Assembly: GCA_946629475.1 (NCBI GenBank)
Contig: CAMOXX010000056.1
Coordinates: forward strand, 1-12,953
Origin: an uncultured Blautia sp.
GTDB taxonomy: Bacteria; Bacillota; Clostridia; Lachnospirales; Lachnospiraceae
Direction of reading: 5' to 3'
Length of the DNA stretch: 12,953 nucleotides
Part shown: positions 6,769 to 12,953 of the stretch, one piece after another
How the letters are laid out: each line of letters opens with the position of its first letter
Position numbering within the stretch: the first letter of the stretch is position 1
Made by a program: the position numbers and the translations under genes
The notes under the pieces: model-generated
The model's input: the letters and a program-made list of their open reading frames with translations, nothing else
Database searches by the model: none
Told to the model about the DNA's origin: nothing

Positions 6769-9185
6769 CAGCTTCTGAGTTCGATGCCAAGGCCGGTCAG
6801 CCCGTTCAGGATCTTTTTCATCGCGGCGTTGATCTCACTCTCTTCCAGTGTTTTCCCGCTGTGGCGGAATACAACGGAATATGCCATGGATTTATACCCC
6901 GGCTTAATCTGGCTGCCCTCATAGATGTCAAACAGCTCAAAGCTCTCCAGAATCTTTCCGCCTCTCTGCAGAAGGATCTTTTCAATCTCTCCCGCTGTGA
7001 CCGCCTTCGGGACGACCATGCTGAGGTCACGCGTCACTGCCGGATATCTGGCAATTCCGGTATATTTGTGATTGAAGCCGGCAAACTCCAGAATATCCCG
7101 GATATCGATCACGGCAATGTAAGCCCTCTCCCCGATTCCGTAGGAATCAGCCACATCCGGATGAACCTCCCCGAGAAATCCGACCGGCCTGCCCTGATAG
7201 AAGATATCCGCCTGGCGTCCGGGGTGGAAGTACGGCCTTCCGGAATCGGGACGGTACTCCGGCCTGTCCTTCATGCCGGCTTTTTCGAAGAATTCTTCAC
7301 ACACACCCTTCATGTCAAAGAAATCTCCGGTACCGTACATTCCAAGCGTGAACATGGTGCGTTCGTCCGGAAGATCCTCAAGCGGAAGGGACTTCGGAAG
7401 ATATACGTTGCCCATCTCATACAGGCGGACATCCTTATTCCTGCGGTTGTAGTTTGTCGCAAGAGAGGTCAGCATACCGTTCAGGGTCGTAGTCCGCATG
7501 ATGCTGTAGTCCTCTCCGAGGGGGTTGCTGATCCGGATCGTTTTCCGGAGAACACTGTCCTCCGGGATTCTCAGTTTTTCAAATACTTTCGGGCTCTCGA
7601 AGGAGTAGGTCATGCCCTCGGAAAAGCCGCAGTACTCTGCTACATCCCTGGCGATCGCTTCAATTCTCAGCTTAAACGGAAGGCGTCCTGTCGTCGCCTC
7701 TCCCGTTGGAAGCGTGGTCGGGATCCTGTCATATCCGTAGAACCTGGCCACCTCCTCAGCGATATCCGCAAGGCAGTGGATGTCCTGCCGGAAGGTCGGA
7801 GCGACGATTTCATTGGTCTCTTCATCATAGGCGAGCTCAACGCGGGAGAGATATGCCAGCATCTCCTCCTTTGAGATATCCGTGCCGAGAAGAGAATTGA
7901 TCCTGTCGGCGTCAAAGGCCACACGAGAAGGCTCCCTGACCTCAGTGCAGACGTCCACGATTCCTCCGACCACTTCACCGGCGCCGAGTTCTTCCATCAG
8001 CTGGCATGCCCGGTTGATCGCGGCCGAAGCATTATTGGGATCCAGGCCTTTTTCGAACTTTCCGGAAGCATCGGTACGAAGACCGATCCTCTTTGCCGAG
8101 AGACGGATATTCGGTCCGTTAAAATTCGCCGCTTCGAACAGTACCGTATGGACGCTGTCGGTAATCATGGAGTTCTCTCCGCCCATGATACCGCCGATTC
8201 CTACGGCCTTTTTTCCATCGCAGATCATCAGGACATCCTTGTCCATGGTTCTTTCCTGTCCGTCCAGTGTCGTGAATTTCTCGCCGTCCTTTGCACGGCG
8301 CACAATAATCTCGCGTCCTTCAATCGTATCCAGATCATAGGCGTGCATCGGCTGGCCGAATTCTTCCATCACATAATTGGTGATGTCGACCAGATTGTTG
8401 ATCGGACGGATGCCGTTCGCGGCCAGACATCTCTGCATCCATTTCGGAGACGGTCCGATCTTGACATTCTTCACGACTCTCGCGCAGTATCTCGGGCAGA
8501 GATCCGGATCCTCGACCGTCACCTTGATATAGTCATGAGCGTCCTCATCATTGCCCTCAGCCTCAACTACCGGCGGGCAGAATTTCTTTCCAAAGGTCGC
8601 CGCCGCCTCCCGGGCGATTCCGATCACTCCGTAGCAGTCCACACGGTTTGATGTAATTTCATACTCGACCACTGTGTCATGAAGGCCGAGCGCCTCGACC
8701 GCGTCCGCTCCTACGCATGCATCCTCCGGGAAGATATAGATGCCGTACTCCGGGGCTTCGGGGTACATTTCCCTGGTGCTTCCCAGCTCCTCGATCGAGC
8801 ACATCATGCCGAAGGAATCAATTCCTCTTAACTTTCCTTTTTTGATGGGAATGCCGCCCTCGGTCATCTTCCCGTCGTGGGATCCCGCGACGCGGCCGCC
8901 GTCCAGAACGACAGGCACTTTATCCCCGACATGAACGTTCGGGGCGCCGGTGACAATCTGGATGATGCTCTCCCCGATGTCGACCTGGCAGATAATCAGC
9001 TTGTCTGCGTCAGGATGCGGAGCGATCTCCCTGATCTGTCCGATCACGATTTTTTCAAGGTCACGGTCAAGCTCTTCATACCCCTCCACCTTGGTTCCGG
9101 AGAGAGTCATTGCATCGGTGTATTCCTGCGCCGTAACATCAAGATCCGGCACATACATTTTTATCCATGATAACGAAGTATTCAT
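6768..9185 (-). CDS. pheT: Phenylalanine--tRNA ligase beta subunit
   Basis: The beta subunit of the alpha2-beta2 phenylalanyl-tRNA synthetase binds tRNA(Phe) and carries the editing site that hydrolyses Tyr-tRNA(Phe). The 805-residue length is typical. The N-terminal block MNTSLSWIKMYVPDL is followed by an OB-fold tRNA-binding domain at about 39-153 (IGQIREIAPHPDADKL). A B3/B4 editing region lies around 210-400 with the INNLVDITNYVM segment. B5 is near 410-480, a catalytic-like core follows, and a C-terminal anticodon-binding (FDX-ACB) domain spans about 711-804. The ATG at 9183-9185 has GGAGG six bases upstream. It lies 33 bases after pheS in the same operon and overlaps the next gene by one base. 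No frameshift or missing domain is apparent. Confidence 0.98.
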   Translation of the reverse strand: MNTSLSWIKMYVPDLDVTAQEYTDAMTLSGTKVEGYEELDRDLEKIVIGQIREIAPHPDADKLIICQVDIGESIIQIVTGAPNVHVGDKVPVVLDGGRVAGSHDGKMTEGGIPIKKGKLRGIDSFGMMCSIEELGSTREMYPEAPEYGIYIFPEDACVGADAVEALGLHDTVVEYEITSNRVDCYGVIGIAREAAATFGKKFCPPVVEAEGNDEDAHDYIKVTVEDPDLCPRYCARVVKNVKIGPSPKWMQRCLAANGIRPINNLVDITNYVMEEFGQPMHAYDLDTIEGREIIVRRAKDGEKFTTLDGQERTMDKDVLMICDGKKAVGIGGIMGGENSMITDSVHTVLFEAANFNGPNIRLSAKRIGLRTDASGKFEKGLDPNNASAAINRACQLMEELGAGEVVGGIVDVCTEVREPSRVAFDADRINSLLGTDISKEEMLAYLSRVELAYDEETNEIVAPTFRQDIHCLADIAEEVARFYGYDRIPTTLPTGEATTGRLPFKLRIEAIARDVAEYCGFSEGMTYSFESPKVFEKLRIPEDSVLRKTIRISNPLGEDYSIMRTTTLNGMLTSLATNYNRRNKDVRLYEMGNVYLPKSLPLEDLPDERTMFTLGMYGTGDFFDMKGVCEEFFEKAGMKDRPEYRPDSGRPYFHPGRQADIFYQGRPVGFLGEVHPDVADSYGIGERAYIAVIDIRDILEFAGFNHKYTGIARYPAVTRDLSMVVPKAVTAGEIEKILLQRGGKILESFELFDIYEGSQIKPGYKSMAYSVVFRHSGKTLEESEINAAMKKILNGLTGLGIELRS

Positions 9186-9218
9186 ATCTATCCTCCAGTG
9201 CAGTTTAAATCCGTTCCA

Positions 9219-10244
9219 TCAGAACTGTTTCAGGAATCTTGTATCGTTCTCGTAAAGCAGTCTCATATCATCGATCTCATATTTGAGCAGGGCGATACGC
9301 TCCAGGCCGACGCCGAACGCAAACCCGGTGTACTGCTCCGGGTCAATGCCGCACATGGTAAGCACATTCGGATGCACCATCCCGCAGCCGAGAATTTCGA
9401 TCCATCCGGACCCCTTGCAGAATCTGCAGCCCTTTCCGCCGCACTTGAAGCAGGAAACATCCATCTCGGCGGACGGCTCGGTGAACGGAAAATGATGCGG
9501 ACGGAACTTTGTCCTGGTCTCAGGCCCGAAGAGTTCTCTCGCAAACTCCTGCAGAGTACCCTTCAGATCCGCAAATGTGATGTGCCGGTCGATCACCAGG
9601 CCTTCAATCTGATGGAATGACGGAGAATGGGTTGCATCCACCTCATCTGAACGGAAAACCCTGCCGGGAGCAATCATCCGGATCGGAAGATGTCCTTCTT
9701 CCATCTTTCTGGCCTGTACCGGAGATGTCTGCGATCTCAGCAGAATTCTGTCATTGATAAAGAAGGTGTCCTGCTCATCCCTTGCCGGATGATCCTCCGG
9801 GATATTCAGCTTGGTAAAGTTATAGTCCGCGTACTCGACCTCAGGTCCCTCAACCACTTCATAGCCCATACCGACGAAGATCCTCTCAACCTCCTCAAGG
9901 GCAATCGTGTTGGGATGCCTGTGCCCGATCAGGGATTTCTTTGCCGGAAGCGTCACATCGATCACTTCGGACTTCAGCTGCTCAGCGCGGATCGATTCCT
10001 CCAGCTGCCTGCGGGAGATTTCCATCATCTCCTCTATCTGGGCGCGGGCCTGATTCACCATCTGTCCGACCTTCGGCCGGTCCTCCGGAGCCACTTCCTT
10101 CATGCTCTTCAGGAGCGCGGTAAGCTCTCCTTTTTTGCCAAGATACGTAATCCTGGCTTCGTTCAGTTTCTCAGGGCTTGTCGCGAGTTCAATCTGCCTC
10201 CTGGCATTCTCTGACAGTCTCTGAAGCCTTTCCTTCATATCCAT
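9219..10244 (-). CDS. pheS: Phenylalanine--tRNA ligase alpha subunit
   Basis: The catalytic subunit activates phenylalanine with ATP and loads it onto tRNA(Phe). The 341-residue protein has the N-terminal coiled-coil arm (about 1-95), then the class II core. Motif 2 lies at about 189-217 (GRVFRSDEVDATHSPSFHQIEG). Motif 3 is GFAFGVGLERIALL at 307-320, with Ala309 at the position known to set amino-acid pocket size. A four-cysteine cluster CFKC/CRFC at 265-276 precedes GSGWIEILG, as in many Firmicute PheS proteins. The ATG at 10242-10244 has AAAGGAGAG upstream at normal spacing. Expression is controlled by the T-box leader upstream and continues into pheT. Confidence 0.98.
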   Translation of the reverse strand: MDMKERLQRLSENARRQIELATSPEKLNEARITYLGKKGELTALLKSMKEVAPEDRPKVGQMVNQARAQIEEMMEISRRQLEESIRAEQLKSEVIDVTLPAKKSLIGHRHPNTIALEEVERIFVGMGYEVVEGPEVEYADYNFTKLNIPEDHPARDEQDTFFINDRILLRSQTSPVQARKMEEGHLPIRMIAPGRVFRSDEVDATHSPSFHQIEGLVIDRHITFADLKGTLQEFARELFGPETRTKFRPHHFPFTEPSAEMDVSCFKCGGKGCRFCKGSGWIEILGCGMVHPNVLTMCGIDPEQYTGFAFGVGLERIALLKYEIDDMRLLYENDTRFLKQF

Positions 10245-10273
10245 ATTCTTCTCTCCTTTTCAAATGGATTGCA

Positions 10274-10302
10274 GGAAACAAACGGAACACCTGTTCGTTT
10301 CC
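10274..10302 (-). other. Extra hairpin between the T-box terminator and pheS
   Basis: On the transcript, GGAAAC-GAAC, a four-base AGGT loop and GTTC-C-GTTT form a stem with one bulge, and GTTTCC lies close by. It sits after the T-box terminator and about 15 bases before the AAAGGAG site. It lacks a uniform T-tract, so I do not call it a terminator. It may stabilise the processed mRNA or fine-tune translation. Confidence 0.4.
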
Positions 10303-10305
10303 GAT

Positions 10306-10335
10306 AAAAAAATCCGCCCCTCAAAAGGGACGGAT
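10306..10335 (-). terminator. T-box intrinsic terminator upstream of pheS
   Basis: On the transcript, ATCCGTCCC (10327-10335) pairs with GGGGCGGAT (10312-10320) across a TTTTGA loop, giving 9 bp with one G-T pair, followed at once by seven T. The 5' arm overlaps sequence that would otherwise pair with the T-box motif in the antiterminator, the expected mutually exclusive arrangement. Confidence 0.93.
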
Positions 10336-10580
10336 CATCTTTCCGCGGTACCACCCTCATTTCCGGCACAGCCGGACACTCGAGCCTGTTTAACGCACAG
10401 CATACGTCATCCCCTGCCCCGGTATCCGGTCTCAGGGACGAAGCTCCGGTGTGAATATCAGAAGCAGTCTGAACTCAAAGGGACTTGCAGCCGGTGATCC
10501 CTTCTCTCTGGCAGAAAACTGTTTCCTTTGTCACCTTCACAGCATTTAACTGCGGCCGTAAGCGGCCGTTTGTCTGCATT
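10306..10580 (-). promoter_or_regulatory. T-box riboswitch (tRNA-Phe sensing) controlling pheST
   Basis: A T-box leader reads the charging state of its tRNA: uncharged tRNA(Phe) stabilises the antiterminator and switches on synthesis of the synthetase. The conserved T-box AGGGTGGTACCGCGG is exact (10343-10357). Stem I contains the AGAGAG element (about 10502-10509), and the specifier loop TGATATTCACACC shows UUC (10455 to 10453), a Phe codon, followed by the usual A. A terminator with a seven-T tract follows. An additional CGGCCG-CTTA-CGGCCG hairpin (10553-10568) lies before Stem I. All elements needed for function are present, so I expect it to be active. Confidence 0.96.
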
Positions 10581-10587
10581 CCAAGTT

Positions 10588-10616
10588 ACTATGCCATATC
10601 AGGCCGGGATTGTCAA
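10588..10616 (-). promoter_or_regulatory. pheST promoter
   Basis: A perfect TTGACA (10611-10616) and CATAGT (10588-10593) are separated by 17 bases, with TGG just before the -10, giving an extended -10 element. The TGA stop codon of the upstream YihY/BrkB gene lies inside the -35 hexamer. Transcription should start near 10580, directly upstream of the T-box leader. Confidence 0.82.
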
Positions 10617-11503
10617 GGTTTTTGCGCCTTTTTTCGTTTCTCCAGCTGCTTACGCATGCGTCTCTCGGCAAAACGCAGCTCTGTCTCAAAGTAAATATTG
10701 ATCTCTGCCCCATAGAGCATAATGTTCATCAGGAAATACAGCCACATCATGATCAGGATCAGGGCTGCCATGTTCCCGTACATGTTGGAGAATCCCGGGA
10801 AGAACCTGAAATACAATGACAGGAACACCGAGAATATTGTCCAGCCCACCGATACGATCGCGGCTCCCGGAAGCTGGCTCCGGAAGCTCGCTTTTCTGTT
10901 CGGGAGAAAACGGTACAGGATCACAAAAACCAGGAAAAGGATGATCGGAGTAAGCAGGGATCTGGCATCCAGAAGAAGTCCCACGATCCGATCCCCGATC
11001 TCACTGTAGCCAGCCACAAATTCCTGAAGCTGATGCCCGAGCAGCACCATAGCCAGGCTGACAACGATCGCAATCGAAAAGAGCAGTGTATACGCAACAG
11101 AATAGATCCTTGTGACGAGCCAGTTTCTCGTTTCCTTCACATGGTAGATCGTGTTCAGCCCGTTCGTGATCGCCTGAACTCCTTTGCCCGCCGACCAGAT
11201 TGCCGTAACCGCTGTGATCGGGATCAGGGCGGAATTCCGCATATACACTTCCGATACAATACTCAGTACAAACCCCTGGGTATTCTCAGGAAACGCTTCC
11301 GTAATCACCTCGCGCATCATATCGTAGGTAACCGGTGTAAACCGGACCAGGGTGGATAAGAACATGACAAAGGGGATAAAGGACATAATCAGAAAAAACG
11401 AGGCCGTCGCCGCGTATGCCGGAATATGGTCCTTAAAAGCCCTGTCTATAAAGCCCTTGATTTTCCTGACCGCGTTTGCTTTTTTACTGTTTTGTTCACT
11501 CAT
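10613..11503 (-). CDS. YihY/virulence factor BrkB family membrane protein
   Basis: An integral inner-membrane protein of the YihY/BrkB (UPF0761) family; its molecular role is not established, and transporter-like roles have been proposed for relatives. The 296-residue product has six hydrophobic helices at about 29-53, 92-110, 132-157, 183-199, 211-231 and 244-265. Family stretches include AYAATASFFLIMSFIPF near the N-terminus, WSAGKGVQAITNGLN near 103-117, FLPNRK near 199-204 and LYGAEIN near 263-269. A basic C-terminal tail rich in Lys and Arg lies in the cytoplasm. The ATG at 11501-11503 is the first possible start after an in-frame stop. It is preceded by a run of seven T and no clear Shine-Dalgarno sequence, which is unusual in this window. 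It lies 47 bases after galM. Confidence 0.92.
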   Translation of the reverse strand: MSEQNSKKANAVRKIKGFIDRAFKDHIPAYAATASFFLIMSFIPFVMFLSTLVRFTPVTYDMMREVITEAFPENTQGFVLSIVSEVYMRNSALIPITAVTAIWSAGKGVQAITNGLNTIYHVKETRNWLVTRIYSVAYTLLFSIAIVVSLAMVLLGHQLQEFVAGYSEIGDRIVGLLLDARSLLTPIILFLVFVILYRFLPNRKASFRSQLPGAAIVSVGWTIFSVFLSLYFRFFPGFSNMYGNMAALILIMMWLYFLMNIMLYGAEINIYFETELRFAERRMRKQLEKRKKAQKP

Positions 11504-11550
11504 ATAAAAAAACCATCTGTTCCGGATTCAATGTTATGATTCCGTTACCG

Positions 11551-12606
11551 TTATTTTACATAGAACCGGTATGCCGTAGTCGTTTTATACTCTTCTCCGG
11601 CTTTAATCACAGGAGAGTGAAAGCCCTTCTGGTTTACTGAGTTCGGCTCTGTCTGGGTTTCGAGACAGAATCCCTCTCTCGCATGATAAACATGGCCGTT
11701 TTTCCCCTGCTCTTCCCCGATAAAATTGCCCGCGTAAAACTGCACGCAGGGAAGGTCGGATGTCACTTCCATCGCGATCCCGGTTTCTTCGGAATACGCT
11801 TCCGCAATCGTGCGGAGGCTGCCCGGAGCATAGTTGTCCGTCACATAATTATGATCATATCCTCCGGTAAACAACAGCTGGTCGAAGTTCTCCCCAATCT
11901 CCCTGCCGATCGGTTTGAATTCCGTAAAGTCCATGGGAGTCCCCTGTACCGGCGCGATCTCTCCGGTCGGGATCGACGCGCTGTCGCTGACCGGGGTGTA
12001 GTATGCGGCATGGATGCAGAGCTCCTGGCTCAGAACCGGACCGCTGCCTTCTCCATTCAGGTTAAAGTAGGAGTGGTTGGTCAGGTTGGCCACAGTATCC
12101 ATGGTGCTGGTGCCGGAATAGTGAATCTGCAGATCGTTATCATCCGTAAGCTCGTAAGTTACGCTGACTTTCATTGTACCCGGAAAACCGTTCTCCCCGT
12201 CCGGGCTGACACGTGAGAAGACGACCGCGTTTTTCCCTTCAGGAACCTCTGCGTCCCACAGCTTTTTTTCGAAGCCGTCGGGGCCGCTGTGCAGATTGTT
12301 CTCATTTTCGTTTACGGCAAGATGGTATTCCTTTCCATTAATTGTAAACGAGGCATTCGCGATCCGGTTTCCGTTTCGGCCGATCGTCGCTCCGAAAAAG
12401 CATCCGTTGACCTCATACCCGGAAGGAGCATCATATCCCAGGACCACGTCGGTAAGTGTGCCGTTCTTATCCGGTACGCATACCTTTACCAGGATTGCTC
12501 CGAAGGGAATCACCTCTGCAAAGGCTCCGCTTCTGTTCTCAATATGATATATGGAAATCTCTTCTCCGTTTGAAAGCTTCCCGAAGTTTCTTTTTGTCAC
12601 GCTCAT
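11551..12606 (-). CDS. galM: Aldose 1-epimerase (galactose mutarotase)
   Basis: GalM interconverts alpha and beta anomers of glucose and galactose in the cytoplasm, feeding the Leloir pathway. The 351-residue length is normal. Visible signatures are the GATIGRNGNRI stretch at about 72-82, ENNLHSG with His106, TNHSYFNLNG with His178 (the proposed catalytic acid), GGYDHNY with Asp251, and FCLETQTEPNS with Glu316 (the catalytic base). All match the known mutarotase active site. The ATG at 12604-12606 has AAAGGAA upstream at normal distance. No other galactose genes are in the window. The gene follows a long hairpin-rich leader downstream of a 6S-like RNA, and I find no convincing promoter immediately before it. 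Confidence 0.96.
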   Translation of the reverse strand: MSVTKRNFGKLSNGEEISIYHIENRSGAFAEVIPFGAILVKVCVPDKNGTLTDVVLGYDAPSGYEVNGCFFGATIGRNGNRIANASFTINGKEYHLAVNENENNLHSGPDGFEKKLWDAEVPEGKNAVVFSRVSPDGENGFPGTMKVSVTYELTDDNDLQIHYSGTSTMDTVANLTNHSYFNLNGEGSGPVLSQELCIHAAYYTPVSDSASIPTGEIAPVQGTPMDFTEFKPIGREIGENFDQLLFTGGYDHNYVTDNYAPGSLRTIAEAYSEETGIAMEVTSDLPCVQFYAGNFIGEEQGKNGHVYHAREGFCLETQTEPNSVNQKGFHSPVIKAGEEYKTTTAYRFYVK

Positions 12607-12753
12607 AATATGAAGTTCCTTTCTATACGTTCAGGTCTCGCTCGTGAGACCTGACAGGGGGTTCGGTCAGCTTCAGCTGACATCTTCCAGACCGAATCCC
12701 TGCACATCCACGCGCAGCGTTCTCCACTGCGCAGGGGATTTTTGTTCAGTTAC
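12607..12753 (-). other. galM leader with three consecutive hairpins
   Basis: This 147-base stretch has no gene. Three inverted repeats stand side by side. They are GCGCAG/CTGCGC (12712-12732, 9-base loop), CAGGG..TTCGGTC/GACCGAA.CCCTG (12655-12702), and TCAGGTCTC/GAGACCTGA (12631-12654, 9 bp with 6-base loop). Inside the middle one a nearly perfect self-complementary element (12666-12681) could fold instead. None is followed by a T-tract on the minus strand. On the plus strand the first is followed, 6 bases on, by TTTTT. Confidence 0.6.
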
Positions 12754-12775
12754 AAAAAAAGAGCCCTCTGGCTCT
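12754..12775 (-). terminator. Intrinsic terminator of the 6S-like RNA
   Basis: On the minus strand AGAGCC, an AGAG loop and GGCTCT are followed by a T-tract (seven T, the first being the last stem base). It ends the small RNA at the right edge of the window and separates it from the galM leader. Confidence 0.85.
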
Positions 12776-12785
12776 CTCTTCTTTT

Positions 12786-12953
12786 TCAACCCAGGATGCC
12801 GTTCCCTTCTTTTTGACGCCTAGCCGAAGCCAGGTGGGTGTCCGCAACAGACCTTCTGCCTTCCACGACGAGAGGCCTGACATCCGGCCTGCAATATAGG
12901 AGTCCCGTAGAGTCAATGTAGGTTCAAAAATAATGAAAGGGGCATCGCACATC
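12786..12953 (-). ncRNA. ssrS: 6S RNA (right edge, 5' end may lie just outside)
   Basis: 6S RNA mimics an open promoter and sequesters the housekeeping RNA polymerase holoenzyme. The minus strand folds into the expected rod. A closing stem GATGCC/GGCATC pairs 12941-12946 with 12795-12800. There is a large unpaired centre and a terminal stem with AGGCC/GGTCT and GCCT/AGGC pairs. The 3' side of the centre carries GGACACCCACCT and a small CCTGGC-TTCG-GCTAGG hairpin, matching the 3'-side bubble hairpin known in 6S RNAs, and the RNA ends in CGGCATCCTGGG. An intrinsic terminator follows. No protein-coding signal is credible here. tmRNA, SRP RNA and RNase P RNA lack this layout. The 5' boundary and promoter are outside the window. 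Confidence 0.82.

Noticed and set aside
6498..7874. A 458-codon open frame on the plus strand antisense to the phosphatase and pheT genes
   Set aside because: It lies opposite two unmistakable genes, has no recognisable domain, and the long frame is explained by the codon bias and GC content of pheT on the other strand.
12746..12952. A 68-codon minus-strand frame at the right edge
   Set aside because: It overlaps the 6S-like RNA and its terminator, has no ribosome binding site visible and no family resemblance.
12786..12953. tmRNA, SRP RNA or RNase P RNA
   Set aside because: No tRNA-like ends or tag-peptide frame, no SRP GGAGG/GNAR tip, and far too short for RNase P; the long rod with central bubble fits 6S RNA.

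Overview
The window is a run of chromosomal genes from a low-to-mid GC Gram-positive bacterium of the Clostridia, most like a Lachnospiraceae-type gut Firmicute. The basis for this is a T-box leader on pheST, an L19-leader-like element on rplS, a Firmicute-style rplS-lepB-rbgA-rnhB order, strong AGGAGG-type ribosome binding sites, and a methionine aminopeptidase with an N-terminal SEC-C zinc motif. The genus cannot be fixed from the sequence. Every gene I support lies on the minus strand, so transcription runs from high to low coordinates. I see no tRNA, rRNA, CRISPR array, insertion sequence or phage gene.

Right end (12953 to 10613): the edge holds a 6S RNA-like non-coding RNA with its own intrinsic terminator. 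A roughly 150-base leader with three consecutive hairpins follows, then galM (aldose 1-epimerase) and a six-helix YihY/BrkB membrane protein.

Centre (10616 to 6139): a strong promoter drives a complete T-box riboswitch with a UUC (Phe) specifier, then pheS and pheT, which encode phenylalanyl-tRNA synthetase. A histidine phosphatase gene overlaps the pheT stop codon by one base.

Centre-left (6082 to 2481): a separate promoter precedes two genes for a ZorA/ZorB-like (MotA/MotB superfamily) ion-driven membrane motor. The first is a four-helix channel protein with a 350-residue glutamine-rich helical tail. The second has one membrane helix with the conserved Asp, a stalk of 13 regular heptads and an OmpA-like peptidoglycan-binding domain. 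They are packed tightly against map (methionine aminopeptidase) as a zorA-zorB-map unit. No ZorC, ZorD or ZorE effector is present here. This orphan motor in a housekeeping setting is the least explained part of the window.

Left end (2473 to 1): a promoter and leader precede rplS (L19). A terminator-like hairpin follows, then lepB (signal peptidase I, with His where the catalytic Lys normally sits), rbgA (50S assembly GTPase) and the start of rnhB (RNase HII), which runs off the left edge. Overall the window mixes translation, ribosome assembly, protein maturation and export with one uncharacterised envelope motor.
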